Origin: Peptococcaceae bacterium
GTDB taxonomy: Bacteria; Bacillota; Desulfitobacteriia; Desulfitobacteriales; Syntrophobotulaceae
DNA length: 58,186 bases
Direction: 5' to 3'
NCBI GenBank assembly: GCA_012839895.1
Contig: DUML01000083.1
Coordinates: forward strand, 1-58,186
Position 1 is the first letter of the stretch. Every line of letters begins with the position of its first letter. The notes beneath the pieces are model-generated. The model did no database searches and was not told where the DNA came from. It was given only the letters and a program-made list of their open reading frames with translations. The position numbers were made by a program, and so were the translations under genes. Shown here in pieces: positions 25,640 to 34,079 of the stretch.

Positions 25640-25936
25640 ATGCTGATTAGAATTTTGCAGGAAATAGCTTCCAACCAAACTCATTCCCATAATTCTTTAG
25701 CCAAAACCTTAAACCTTGAACCGGAGACAGTTAAACATATGTTTCAAAACCTGCAGAGGATGGGTTATATCATAGCCGATGACCCGGCTTGCGGGGATGA
25801 CAGGTGTGATGAGTGCGGGGTTTGCTGTACCAAAAAGAAAAAAGACCAGAAAGAGATCAAACAAGAGATGAGATCAGGCCCGACCAGATGGAAGCTTACG
25901 GAAAAAGGGAAAGAAGCAATTTTTCAAAAGCCTTAA
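25640..25936 (+). CDS. FeoC-like winged-helix protein with cysteine cluster
   Basis: 98 residues. The N-terminal ~55 form a winged helix (HSHNSLAKTLNLEPETVKHM, LQRMGYI); a Cys cluster CGDDRCDECGVCC follows near residues 54-66, then a Lys/Glu-rich linker and a WKLTEKGKEAI ending. FeoC proteins are small winged-helix Fe-S regulators or partners of FeoB, and the place directly after feoB supports that role. The Cys spacing differs from the enteric type and the protein is slightly longer, so no symbol is given. ATG 25640 follows GAAGGGGG. Confidence 0.75.
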   Translation: MLIRILQEIASNQTHSHNSLAKTLNLEPETVKHMFQNLQRMGYIIADDPACGDDRCDECGVCCTKKKKDQKEIKQEMRSGPTRWKLTEKGKEAIFQKP

Positions 25937-26032
25937 CGGGCTTCTTTTATTTGGAGTGGAGGATTATTCCAAAATGTCTAGAATTTATCTTTTGCAAAAG
26001 ACTAAATTAAATAAAAGGAATGGGGGAGGAAA

Positions 26033-26671
26033 ATGGCAAAAAAACTAATGGCAATCCTATTGGTCTGCCTTTTGGGCGCTTTCTTAATTAGCGGGTGTGG
26101 CGGAAACCAGCCTGCTGCTCCGGCGCCGCAAGCGCCTGATGCGGAGAAAGGCCAAGAAGCTGGGGATAGCGAACCGGTTGACAGCAAACCTGCCGGAGGG
26201 GAAACCGCGGCTCCTACTATGGATGAAGCAGGAGTACTGGAGCTGGTGCAAGAGGCCATCAAACATAAATACTATGTCCAAGCCGGCGGCAACATTGAAG
26301 GGAAATTGGAGACCTTTGAACACGAAGAAATGGAATACCGCTATTTAGGCCCGGACCTTGAGACCAAAGATAAGCTTCTGGCCTATCTGGAAGAAACATT
26401 TACCCCTGAGACAGCCGAACAATTCATTACAGAAATGATGTTTATTGAAAAAGACGGCAGGATGGCTCAGCCAAATGCGGACGGCGGCAGCATCCTGCAA
26501 TGGGATAAGGCGGAAGTCTCTTTAATTCAAGAAGCCGGCAATTCCAAGGAATTTGCTTTTAAAGTCCCCTATGGAGACGAAGCAAATCTCCAGTATGAGA
26601 CTATTCCCATGCAGGTAACCTATGTGGACGGAAAAGGCTGGCGGGTTGCCACTTCGCCGTCAGTGCTGTAG
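26033..26671 (+). CDS. Lipoprotein, IseA/YoeB-like
   Basis: 212 residues. A signal peptide with lipobox LISGC at residues ~18-22 marks it as a lipoprotein; a Pro/Ala/Glu-rich linker leads to a domain from residue ~68 with MEYRYLGPDLETKDKLLAYL, FTPETAEQFI, GRMAQPNADGGSILQWDKA and YVDGKGWRV. That pattern resembles IseA (YoeB), an inhibitor of cell-wall DL-endopeptidases in Bacillus, but the match is from memory and moderate. ATG 26033 has GGGGGAGG upstream. A long hairpin separates it from the sigma factor operon. Confidence 0.6.
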   Translation: MAKKLMAILLVCLLGAFLISGCGGNQPAAPAPQAPDAEKGQEAGDSEPVDSKPAGGETAAPTMDEAGVLELVQEAIKHKYYVQAGGNIEGKLETFEHEEMEYRYLGPDLETKDKLLAYLEETFTPETAEQFITEMMFIEKDGRMAQPNADGGSILQWDKAEVSLIQEAGNSKEFAFKVPYGDEANLQYETIPMQVTYVDGKGWRVATSPSVL

Positions 26672-26687
26672 TTCATATAATGCTGTA

Positions 26688-26732
26688 GTGGCCCCCAATA
26701 GTTAGACCTAAAATCTAACGATTGGGGGTCAC
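26688..26732. terminator. Long hairpin between the lipoprotein gene and the sigma operon
   Basis: The 19-base arm 26688-26706 pairs with 26714-26732 (GTGGCCCCCAAT against ATTGGGGGTCAC plus GTTAGA/TCTAAC) with two mismatches and a 7-base loop. Very stable, but without a T-run, so it may be a terminator or a leader structure. Confidence 0.6.
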
Positions 26733-26811
26733 CTTATTCCAAAAAAACTTTTCAAAAATGCAACCTTTTTTATTTTTAGTTAGTCTAAAGGATAGGGAAG
26801 GGGGGAGACTT

Positions 26812-27351
26812 TTGGAAGACCTGGGCTGGCAAAAAGTAGTGGAGTGGATGGAAAAGTACGGGAACAGGATAATCAGGGTAGTATACCTCTTAGTCAACGA
26901 TTATCATTTAGCTGAAGAAATCACCCAGGAAGTTTTTATCCAAGCTTATAATAGCCTGGAGTCTTTCCGCGGCGAGTCGTCTCCCTATACCTGGCTTTAC
27001 CGCATTGCCCTTAACTTAAGCAAAAATTATTTAAAGAGAAAAGAAAGGATTAGCTTTCTGCCTTTTAAGGAAGAGGCTGGAGAAGAAGATATCTTAACCG
27101 AACCGGTTGAAGAACAAGTAATAAAACTAGTGGCCGGTCACCGGGTCAGGGAATGTGTTGGCCAATTGCCCCTAGCATACCGGGAAGTTATTATTCTTTA
27201 TTACTATGACGGTTTAAAGATTGCGGAGATCGCCGGGGTGCTGGAGCAGCCGGTGGGAACGGTTAAAAGCAAACTTTCCAGGGGGAGAGAACTGCTGGAG
27301 AAAATTTTCCGGAAGGAGGGTCTGGGAGATGAAGAGGGAAGAGGAGTTTAA
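26812..27351 (+). CDS. ECF-type RNA polymerase sigma factor
   Basis: A 179-residue ECF sigma factor with region 2 (NRIIRVVYLLVNDYHLAEEI, TQEVFIQAYNSLESFRG) and region 4 (LPLAYREVIILYYYDGLKIA, EIAGVLEQPVGTVKSKLSRG). The start chosen is TTG 26812, five bases after GGGGGGAG; the frame extends upstream into the preceding hairpin, which cannot be coding in practice. The gene overlaps the putative anti-sigma gene by 23 bases, the classic arrangement in which the membrane protein holds its sigma factor. Target promoters are unknown; autoregulation is likely. Confidence 0.88.
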   Translation: MEDLGWQKVVEWMEKYGNRIIRVVYLLVNDYHLAEEITQEVFIQAYNSLESFRGESSPYTWLYRIALNLSKNYLKRKERISFLPFKEEAGEEDILTEPVEEQVIKLVAGHRVRECVGQLPLAYREVIILYYYDGLKIAEIAGVLEQPVGTVKSKLSRGRELLEKIFRKEGLGDEEGRGV

Positions 27352-27853
27352 AAATTGGCTTCAAAGAAGTTTGCAGGAAGAAACCAAGGATATTTATTTC
27401 ACGGCTCAAGCTAAAGAAGAAGTCAGGCTAAGAATTTTAGAGCGGCAAAAACAAAGCGGAAAGAATACTATTCGCTGTTCGCCCGCGGAAGAGAAAAGTG
27501 CTGAGCTGCTGCAAGAGGACGGTTACAGCTTTGCTAGCAGAGGCTCTATCCTTAGAGGGACTAAGCAAATGGGAACACCGCAGACCCGCAGAAGGCAGCC
27601 TAAGAACGGCGGGCTGCTGGGCTGGTGGCAACAGGAATTCACTCTGTCTTTGAAAGCCGTAGCCATTTATCTGGTCATTTTAATTCTTTTTGGCGCTTTT
27701 TACACCAGAACCTTCTTTTATGTTTCTCCCCGGCAGATCGCTAAGTTTGAACAAAGAGAGCAGATTATCCTTCATGACGAAAGGGTGCCTTTTGGTGCCA
27801 GGCAGCATCTGGTGGCCTCCCTGGATAGGGTGAAAGGTGTTGATAGACCATGA
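27329..27853 (+). CDS. Putative membrane anti-sigma factor
   Basis: 174 residues: a charged N-terminal ~110 residues (KREEEFKNWLQRSLQEETKD, EVRLRILERQ), one membrane helix near residues 109-130 (AVAIYLVILILFGAF) and a ~45-residue outer tail. The layout (cytoplasmic sigma-binding part, single helix, short outer part) and the 23-base overlap with the ECF sigma gene indicate an anti-sigma factor. I see no HxxxCxxC zinc motif of ZAS proteins. ATG 27329 has GGAAGGAGGG upstream. Its stop overlaps the start of the TPR gene (ATGA). Confidence 0.65.
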   Translation: MKREEEFKNWLQRSLQEETKDIYFTAQAKEEVRLRILERQKQSGKNTIRCSPAEEKSAELLQEDGYSFASRGSILRGTKQMGTPQTRRRQPKNGGLLGWWQQEFTLSLKAVAIYLVILILFGAFYTRTFFYVSPRQIAKFEQREQIILHDERVPFGARQHLVASLDRVKGVDRP

Positions 27854-30135
27854 GCGCTTTTAATTCCAAGGGCTTAACAATCCGCAAAGGTACTTTCCTG
27901 TTGGCAGTCCTCCTGGTTTTAGTACTGGTCTTAGGCGCCGGGTATTTGTTTACGCCTAAGCTTCTGGCCAAAAGTATTGAAAAACAGGAACAGGTCGGTA
28001 ATAAGAATAGTTCTCTGGTTTTAAAGGAAAGGCTTATCAGGTTCTTTCCTGCTTCGGAGGAAGCCCGCCGGCAGGTTTTTGCCCTGGCCGACATCTTCCT
28101 GCAGCAGGAAAACCGGGTGCTGATTGGCCCCAATTTTACCAGCGGGGGAGCAGGTACGGAACTGCCGCTTACTGCCGGGGAAGTAATCGGCTATCTGGGA
28201 CTGGTGGCTGAAGCTCAAAAAGAAGCGATATGGAAGTACAACTGTTATGAAAAGCTGGCGGAGCTTTATAAAGCACAGGGAGATTATGCCCTGGCGGAAG
28301 AAACTTTCCGCTTGGCTTTAGAGGGCTTTAGCCAGGGGCAAAACGATTTCAGGGCGGCGGAAATTAACGGCAAGCTTGCCGCTCTTTATCTGGAAACGGG
28401 CCAGGGAGAAAAGGCTTTGGCAATAATAGAAGAAAGCCTGCGGAAATACCCGGAACAATTACGGGGTCAGTTCCTTTGTCAGCAGGGTGATGTTTATTTC
28501 CAACTGGAGGATTATACCAAAGCCGAGGAAAGCTACAGGGAGGCATTAGCCCAAGCGGAAAAAGACTGGGAAAGTTACAGGCATGTTAAGTCCCGGCTTG
28601 AACAGCTTGCCGGTTTTAATCCTTTAGAACAGAAAGGGCAGGGTAAGGTTAAAGGAGAAATTTTTAAAGGTTCTGAACCTTTGCCTAATGTTCTGGTTTA
28701 TTTAATCAGTGAGCGGGAATATGACGGCAGGATGAACCATTTGGAGGGCGTAGCCGCACAACCTGCCATAAAAACTGAACAGAACGGCAGTTTTGAATTT
28801 GAGGGAGTTGCCCCCGGCAGGTATTTTCTTGTCTTGGGTGTTTTACCGGAGGATTTGGAGGGACTGGGAAGGTTTAAAGGTTTGGAAGTATTTACGGTAG
28901 AAGCGGGGAAAACCAGGGAATTAAAATATGTCTTGGAGCCCAGGGTACTCATTTCTGAACCGGTTGGCCGGCAGAGTTGGCGGCAGGGAGAGGAGTTGGA
29001 AATAAAATGGGAAGAAGTGCCCCAGGCTTCTTCCTACAACCTGTATCTTACCTTAGAACTGGGTAACGGCTATGGCACAAGGGTTTACCGGGAAAACCTC
29101 AGGGGTAACTCTTATCTCTTTAACCCCCAGGGCCTAAACTTAAGAGAGATGACCTTTACAACCTGGGATGAGAACGGTCTCAACCCGGCGGCAATCCTGG
29201 GCTGTTTTTATCCGGGAGCCAAAATCTATTTCCTGGTGGAAGCCCTGGACAGTAACGGTAAGCCGATTTCCGACAGCGAGGGTTATGTCCTGCAGCACGA
29301 TGCCAATTACCCTTCCGTCAAGGTTGAGGAGAGTGCTGTTAGCCCCCTTTCGCCGGAAGATAAACTGGTGCTTGCCAAAAAGTATGATGAAGCTTTAACG
29401 GCCTATGAGAGTAGGCTTGCGTCTAACCCTTCTGACCTTGAAGCTTTACTGTCCCTGGCCAGAATCTATAGGTATTACGATTTGATCCAAGGCAGACCCG
29501 GCACAATCACAAGCATGGAATATGTTTCCCAATGGAGCAAAGCTCTGGAATATTACCGGCAATTACTCGAGCTTACCAGAGAAAGGTTTATTGTGGAAGA
29601 AGCCGCTTCCACTGCAGTACAGGCCGGTGATGAGCGCTTAGCCCTGGAACTGTTCGAAGAAATTGCCGGGGAGTTGGCGGAGAACAGTTTCTGGTATCAT
29701 GTCATGGGAGAATTATATTTTAAGACAGGCCAGCCAAGCAAAGCCCTGCCTTATTATCTAAAGTTTTTGGAAGGGCAAAAAGAATTCCGGGACTTGGGCC
29801 CGGTTATGGTCATGCTCTATCAAGAGGATTTTAAGGGAGCTTTAAAGCTCTTGCAAGAAAAAGGCTATTCTGAGAGTCGCCGCTATACTGCCGAAGGCCA
29901 GGCTGTACCGCCGGCGGATGTTAAGGTTTTGCTTGAAAACCTTCAGAGCTACAGCGCAGGCACCGCCAGCAAACTAAGTGAGGAAGAGTTTAAAAAATAC
30001 TTGCTGGAAATCATTAATATTGACGGCCAGAACCGCTATGAGCAAGTTAAAGCCTGGCAGGCTAAGGTCAGGGCTATTGGGGATAACGATGTCCTGGTCA
30101 GGGTCTTACTGGAGTTAGCCCAAGACAGGCTGTAG
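27850..30135 (+). CDS. Membrane-anchored TPR protein with a carboxypeptidase-regulatory-like domain
   Basis: 761 residues, third gene of the sigma operon, sharing an ATGA overlap with the anti-sigma gene. One membrane helix lies at residues ~16-33. TPR repeats fill ~125-245 (AELYKAQGDYALAEETFRLA, GDVYFQLEDYTKAEESYREA). Residues ~265-360 form a beta-sandwich carboxypeptidase-regulatory-like domain (GEIFKGSEPLPNVLVYL, GSFEFEGVAPGRYFLVL). A second beta domain follows (~365-470), and further TPR-like helices run ~510-700. It is probably exposed outside the membrane as a scaffold or sensor for the sigma system. I recognise no named family. Confidence 0.65.
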   Translation: MSAFNSKGLTIRKGTFLLAVLLVLVLVLGAGYLFTPKLLAKSIEKQEQVGNKNSSLVLKERLIRFFPASEEARRQVFALADIFLQQENRVLIGPNFTSGGAGTELPLTAGEVIGYLGLVAEAQKEAIWKYNCYEKLAELYKAQGDYALAEETFRLALEGFSQGQNDFRAAEINGKLAALYLETGQGEKALAIIEESLRKYPEQLRGQFLCQQGDVYFQLEDYTKAEESYREALAQAEKDWESYRHVKSRLEQLAGFNPLEQKGQGKVKGEIFKGSEPLPNVLVYLISEREYDGRMNHLEGVAAQPAIKTEQNGSFEFEGVAPGRYFLVLGVLPEDLEGLGRFKGLEVFTVEAGKTRELKYVLEPRVLISEPVGRQSWRQGEELEIKWEEVPQASSYNLYLTLELGNGYGTRVYRENLRGNSYLFNPQGLNLREMTFTTWDENGLNPAAILGCFYPGAKIYFLVEALDSNGKPISDSEGYVLQHDANYPSVKVEESAVSPLSPEDKLVLAKKYDEALTAYESRLASNPSDLEALLSLARIYRYYDLIQGRPGTITSMEYVSQWSKALEYYRQLLELTRERFIVEEAASTAVQAGDERLALELFEEIAGELAENSFWYHVMGELYFKTGQPSKALPYYLKFLEGQKEFRDLGPVMVMLYQEDFKGALKLLQEKGYSESRRYTAEGQAVPPADVKVLLENLQSYSAGTASKLSEEEFKKYLLEIINIDGQNRYEQVKAWQAKVRAIGDNDVLVRVLLELAQDRL

Positions 30136-30201
30136 CATGAATATTGCATTAATACAAGCTATAGCATGAATATTAATCACATGAGTATAATTCTTGAGGT
30201 T

Positions 30202-30969
30202 TTAAACCTCATTGGGCGGCAGTTCATTTTGTTGGAACATTTCTTCTATGTCCAATATTTCCATCCCGGGAGGGAGCTCAAAAGTATCTTCGGCTACTGT
30301 GCCGGGTCCAACTTGAATATTTTTATATTCGATAACTCCCTGCACGTCCGGGCCGCCTTCCACCTTGACAACTATACCGTATTGGGTGCTGAGCCACATT
30401 TTATAGCTGCCTTCGGGACTGATTACGGTAACTGCCTTGCATTCCATTCCATTGACCGTTTCAGTTCCCGCCGGGCGAAAGTCGGCTTTCTCCAGCTCAT
30501 GCAAATAATCCAAAGGGGTAATATGATCCTGCCCTTGATATTCTGTGATTTTCATTTTGGTTGCCACAGGGTCGCCGGGCAAATAAGTAAGGAGTTCCCC
30601 TTGGTCGAAATCCAGGATAGAGATCATACGCTGGCCATTGAAGACAGAATCAATTTTCATTTTCTTTTCCTTCAGGAAAACTTTACTCTCGGCCGATAGC
30701 CCGGCGCCGATCATAACCAGATCATAAGACATTTCCTTAATCTCCTGGCCTTTAGCTATTAAGCCGGAGATTATTTCCTGTTCTGTAGGAGTATTAGTTT
30801 TTTCGGGCTGAGGGTCGTTCCCGGCGGCAGGCGGAGAGTCCGCGGGAGAGCTGTTCTCGGGTGGATTAGGTGTTATCTCTGTTTTTTTGCCTACACATCC
30901 GCTCAGAACCAGGGTTCCGATTAAAATCATAATGATTAGCAGGAAACATTTGTTGCTAGTTTTTTTCAT
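30202..30969 (-). CDS. LolA-like lipoprotein
   Basis: About 255 residues. A signal peptide with lipobox LVLSGC near residues 19-24 is followed by a Pro/Glu/Asn linker and a beta-rich domain of LolA/LppX-like type: AESKVFLKEKKMKIDSVFNG, QRMISILDFDQGELLTYLPG, GMECKAVTVISPEGSYKMWLS and VVKVEGG. Such domains bind lipids or act as envelope sensors in Firmicutes. The start at 30969 has GGGA at proper spacing and puts the basic residues directly before the signal helix; an ATG four codons upstream overlaps the ribosome site. It converges on the TPR gene and may belong to the same envelope theme. Confidence 0.65.
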   Translation of the reverse strand: MKKTSNKCFLLIIMILIGTLVLSGCVGKKTEITPNPPENSSPADSPPAAGNDPQPEKTNTPTEQEIISGLIAKGQEIKEMSYDLVMIGAGLSAESKVFLKEKKMKIDSVFNGQRMISILDFDQGELLTYLPGDPVATKMKITEYQGQDHITPLDYLHELEKADFRPAGTETVNGMECKAVTVISPEGSYKMWLSTQYGIVVKVEGGPDVQGVIEYKNIQVGPGTVAEDTFELPPGMEILDIEEMFQQNELPPNEV

Positions 30970-30981
30970 CACAATTCCCAT

Positions 30982-31396
30982 TTCCTCTCTTTTTGTTTTT
31001 GATGTTTTCTAGATTTAATTGGTTTTTGCTTAAGTATTTAATTTCGATATTTAATTTATTTTAATTTATTTTCTACTTAAGTTTTGGTTTTCATATTAGT
31101 TTTGTCTCTTTCATTATAACCCAGAACAAAACTAAAAAAGTACAGTTTTTTAGTGCTTGCTTTAAACCAAAAATGTAAAACGGAATTCCCTCCAGAAACT
31201 GAGCTCATCTTGCTTAAAAGCATTTTTGGAAAAGAATTTTTGCTAAAGCATTTGGACTAAGGCATTGGTTGCTGAAGCATTTTATTATGTAGGTTGCCGG
31301 AGTATTTTGGCTAAATATTAGCTTTTTTATTATGGCGTGATATAATATTATTCGTGCAAAATTTTTGAACTAAAAACATACGGGAGGATTGATAAT
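30982..31396. other. 415-base AT-rich divergent region before htpG
   Basis: This contains three spaced near-repeats of a GCTAAAGCATTTGG-like unit between about 31230 and 31285, and a candidate -10 TATAAT at 31341-31346 before htpG without a clear -35. No CIRCE element or coding frame was seen. Confidence 0.45.
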
Positions 31397-33280
31397 ATGA
31401 CTAATAACCAAGTCGAAACAAGGGAGTTTCAGACTGAGATCAGACAATTATTAGATATTGTTATTAATTCTCTCTATACCGAAAGGGATATATTTTTAAG
31501 GGAACTGATTTCCAATGCGGCCGATGCTACGGAAAAGTTGCGTTATCTTAAATTAACCAATAACCAGATCCAGGATCCTGATTTACCCCTGGAGATCTAT
31601 ATTGACACGGATGAAAAGGCTCAGACTTTGACCATCAGTGATAACGGCATTGGGATGACCAAGGAGGAATTAATCACCAATCTGGGTACTATTGCTCACT
31701 CCGGTTCAAAAGAATTTATCAGGCGTCTGGCTGAAGCGAGAAAACAAGCTGAAGACGGCGAGAGCGCGCCTGATTTAAGCCTTATTGGGCAGTTTGGAGT
31801 AGGTTTTTATTCTGCTTTCATGGTTGCTAAGAAAGTAACTATTTATACCCGGTCCTATCAACCTGGGGCCGAAAGCTGGATTTGGACTTCTGATGGGAGC
31901 GGCAGCTATTCCTTGGCCAAGGGTGAAAAAGAAACCCGCGGCACCAAAATTGTCTTAAGCCTCAAAGATGATGCCACTAATTATTGTCAAGCAGAGAATA
32001 TTAAAAGGATTATAAAGCAGTATTCCAGTTTTGTCCCCTATCCGATAAAAGTGAACGGGGAAAAAGCCAATACAGTGGAAGCTATTTGGACGAAAAACAC
32101 CTCGGAAATCACGGAGCAGGAGTATACCGAATTCTATAAATATATAGCCAATGCATTTGATGAACCTTTTTATAAGTTGCACTTTTCCTCGGACGCACCG
32201 CTCTCCATTAAAGCCCTCCTCTTTGTACCGGGGGATAATTATGAACGCTTTGGTTTCAGCCGCATGGAGAGAGGGGTTAATCTCTTCTGTAAAAAAGTCT
32301 TAATCCAGGAGAAATCAGAAGCAATAGTTCCCGAGTGGCTAAGGTTTGTCCGCGGGGTAATTGACAGCGAAGAATTGCCGTTAAATATTTCCAGGGAAAC
32401 CCTGCAGGATAATGCTTTAGTAGCTAAACTGAACCGGGTGGTAACCGGCCGTTTCCTGAAGTTCCTGGAGGAACAGGCTAAAGACGACCCTGAGAAGTAC
32501 CGGCAGTTTTGGGATAAATTTGGGATCTTTATAAAAGAGGGCGCTGCTACTGATTCAACCCATAAGGATGCTTTAGTCAAGCTCTTGCGTTTTGAGTCCA
32601 ATCTGACCGGAAAAGGAGAGCTCATCTCCTTGCAAGGTTATGTAGACAGGATGAAAGAAGGGCAAAAAGCCATTTACTATGTCAGCGGTTCAACCCGGGA
32701 AACCATTGAATCAGGGCCTTATCTGGAAATCTTCAAAGATAAGGGAATTGAAGTCCTCTATACCTACGAACCAATTGATGCCTATATCCTTGATTCTTTG
32801 CACGAGTTCCAAGGCAAAAAAATAGTTGCCGCTGAACAGGACAGTGAGGACCTGCCCGAAGCCAACTTGCCGGAACAAACCGCTTCTCAGGAAGAGATTC
32901 CGGCCGAAGAACTAAAAGCTTTAACAGAATGGTTTAAGGAAACTTTAGGGTCAAAAGTTACGGAAGTCCGCGCTTCCAAGAGGCTGGTGGACAGTCCGGC
33001 AGTAGTCCTTAGCTCTTTTGGAACCCACAGCATGCAGAGGGTGATGCAGCTGATGAATAAAGACTTTAACAATGTGCCGGCGGAAATCCTGGAAATTAAT
33101 AGTCGTCACCCGATAATTAAGGGCATTAATCAACTGCGCCTGGCTAATGATCCTTTTGCAGCCGAGGCAGCTGAGCAACTGCTGGAGAACGCCCAGATTG
33201 CAGCCGGTTTGATTGTCGATCCCCGGAATATGGTTAACCGGCTTTATACCATTTTAGAAAGAGCGGTCAGTACCAAGTAA
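31397..33280 (+). CDS. htpG: Hsp90-family molecular chaperone HtpG
   Basis: A 627-residue chaperone. The GHKL ATPase domain includes ELISNAADATEKLRY, DNGIGMTKEELI, GTIAHSGSKEF and IGQFGVGFYSAFMVA; the middle domain has FSRMERGVNLFCKKVLI, RGVIDSEELPLNISRETLQ; the C-terminal dimerisation domain ends the chain. All expected motifs are present and the length is typical. ATG 31397 follows GGGAGG. It is a cytoplasmic ATP-driven chaperone of stress physiology. It is transcribed alone. No HrcA or CtsR operator is visible upstream. Confidence 0.95.
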   Translation: MTNNQVETREFQTEIRQLLDIVINSLYTERDIFLRELISNAADATEKLRYLKLTNNQIQDPDLPLEIYIDTDEKAQTLTISDNGIGMTKEELITNLGTIAHSGSKEFIRRLAEARKQAEDGESAPDLSLIGQFGVGFYSAFMVAKKVTIYTRSYQPGAESWIWTSDGSGSYSLAKGEKETRGTKIVLSLKDDATNYCQAENIKRIIKQYSSFVPYPIKVNGEKANTVEAIWTKNTSEITEQEYTEFYKYIANAFDEPFYKLHFSSDAPLSIKALLFVPGDNYERFGFSRMERGVNLFCKKVLIQEKSEAIVPEWLRFVRGVIDSEELPLNISRETLQDNALVAKLNRVVTGRFLKFLEEQAKDDPEKYRQFWDKFGIFIKEGAATDSTHKDALVKLLRFESNLTGKGELISLQGYVDRMKEGQKAIYYVSGSTRETIESGPYLEIFKDKGIEVLYTYEPIDAYILDSLHEFQGKKIVAAEQDSEDLPEANLPEQTASQEEIPAEELKALTEWFKETLGSKVTEVRASKRLVDSPAVVLSSFGTHSMQRVMQLMNKDFNNVPAEILEINSRHPIIKGINQLRLANDPFAAEAAEQLLENAQIAAGLIVDPRNMVNRLYTILERAVSTK

Positions 33281-33362
33281 ACCACTTTGCTCTGGTCGTC
33301 AATCCTAGGGGCAAGTCTTTGCGTTTGCTTCACCTTAAATTAATATTTTATTTGATAATGAG

Positions 33363-34079
33363 GTGATAATTATAGCCATATCAATCTATGGACTGCTGGC
33401 TGGAATCGTTACTGGATTAGGCGCATTAATAGCTATTGCCATTGGGGAGATTACCAACCGTGTTCTTTCGGTCTCCCTGGGATTTGCCTCGGGAATAATG
33501 ATCGGGATTTCTACTTTAAGCCTTATTCCCTCAAGTTTGGAAATAAGCAATCCCTATATATGCGCAGCAGGCTTTATTGCCGGTGCCCTGTTTTTATTCT
33601 TAATTGACATTACCATGCCTCATATTCATAAAGTTGAGACCGATTGCGACAATTTTGCCAAGATGGGCTATTTTATCGCTTTAGGTATTGCTTTGCACAA
33701 TTTACCGGAAGGTATTGCCATTGGGGCTACTAACGAAATATCCCACGAAATGGGGGTTATCACGGCAGTTACTATCGGTTTGCATAATATTGCCGAGGGA
33801 CTTTGTGTGGCTATGCCCCTTTGCTTGGGCAATGTTCGCAAACGCAGGGTAGTGTCCATAACTACTTTCACAGGCCTATCTACTCTCTTAGGTACCTGGC
33901 TGGGGATGTTCTTTGGGCTGATATCTCCTTTATACATTGCTTTTTTCTTGGCCTTTGCGGCCGGCGCTATGATCTATATCAGCAGTGATGAGCTTATTCC
34001 CAAGAGCCACAGTACTCACAGCGAATTTGCCAATATCGGGATTTTAGGAGGTTTTGCCTTTGCCCTCCTCTTGTCCTGA
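33363..34079 (+). CDS. ZIP-family metal transporter
   Basis: A 238-residue membrane protein with eight hydrophobic segments. ALHNLPEGIAIGATNEIS (helix 4) and GLHNIAEGLCVAMPLC (helix 5) hold the ZIP metal-site residues H-N-x-P-E-G and H-N-x-x-E-G. The loop HIHKVETDCDNFAKMG before helix 4 is His/Asp-rich. ZIP proteins import zinc, iron or manganese. The start is GTG 33363 with only a weak ribosome site; no better start exists upstream. Its 3' end overlaps the convergent histidine kinase gene by 36 bases. Confidence 0.85.
   Translation: MIIIAISIYGLLAGIVTGLGALIAIAIGEITNRVLSVSLGFASGIMIGISTLSLIPSSLEISNPYICAAGFIAGALFLFLIDITMPHIHKVETDCDNFAKMGYFIALGIALHNLPEGIAIGATNEISHEMGVITAVTIGLHNIAEGLCVAMPLCLGNVRKRRVVSITTFTGLSTLLGTWLGMFFGLISPLYIAFFLAFAAGAMIYISSDELIPKSHSTHSEFANIGILGGFAFALLLS

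Noticed and set aside
30166-30699. 177-residue plus-strand open frame
   Set aside because: It is the complement of the LolA-like lipoprotein gene, which has a lipobox and normal codon pattern; the plus frame has no ribosome site or family.
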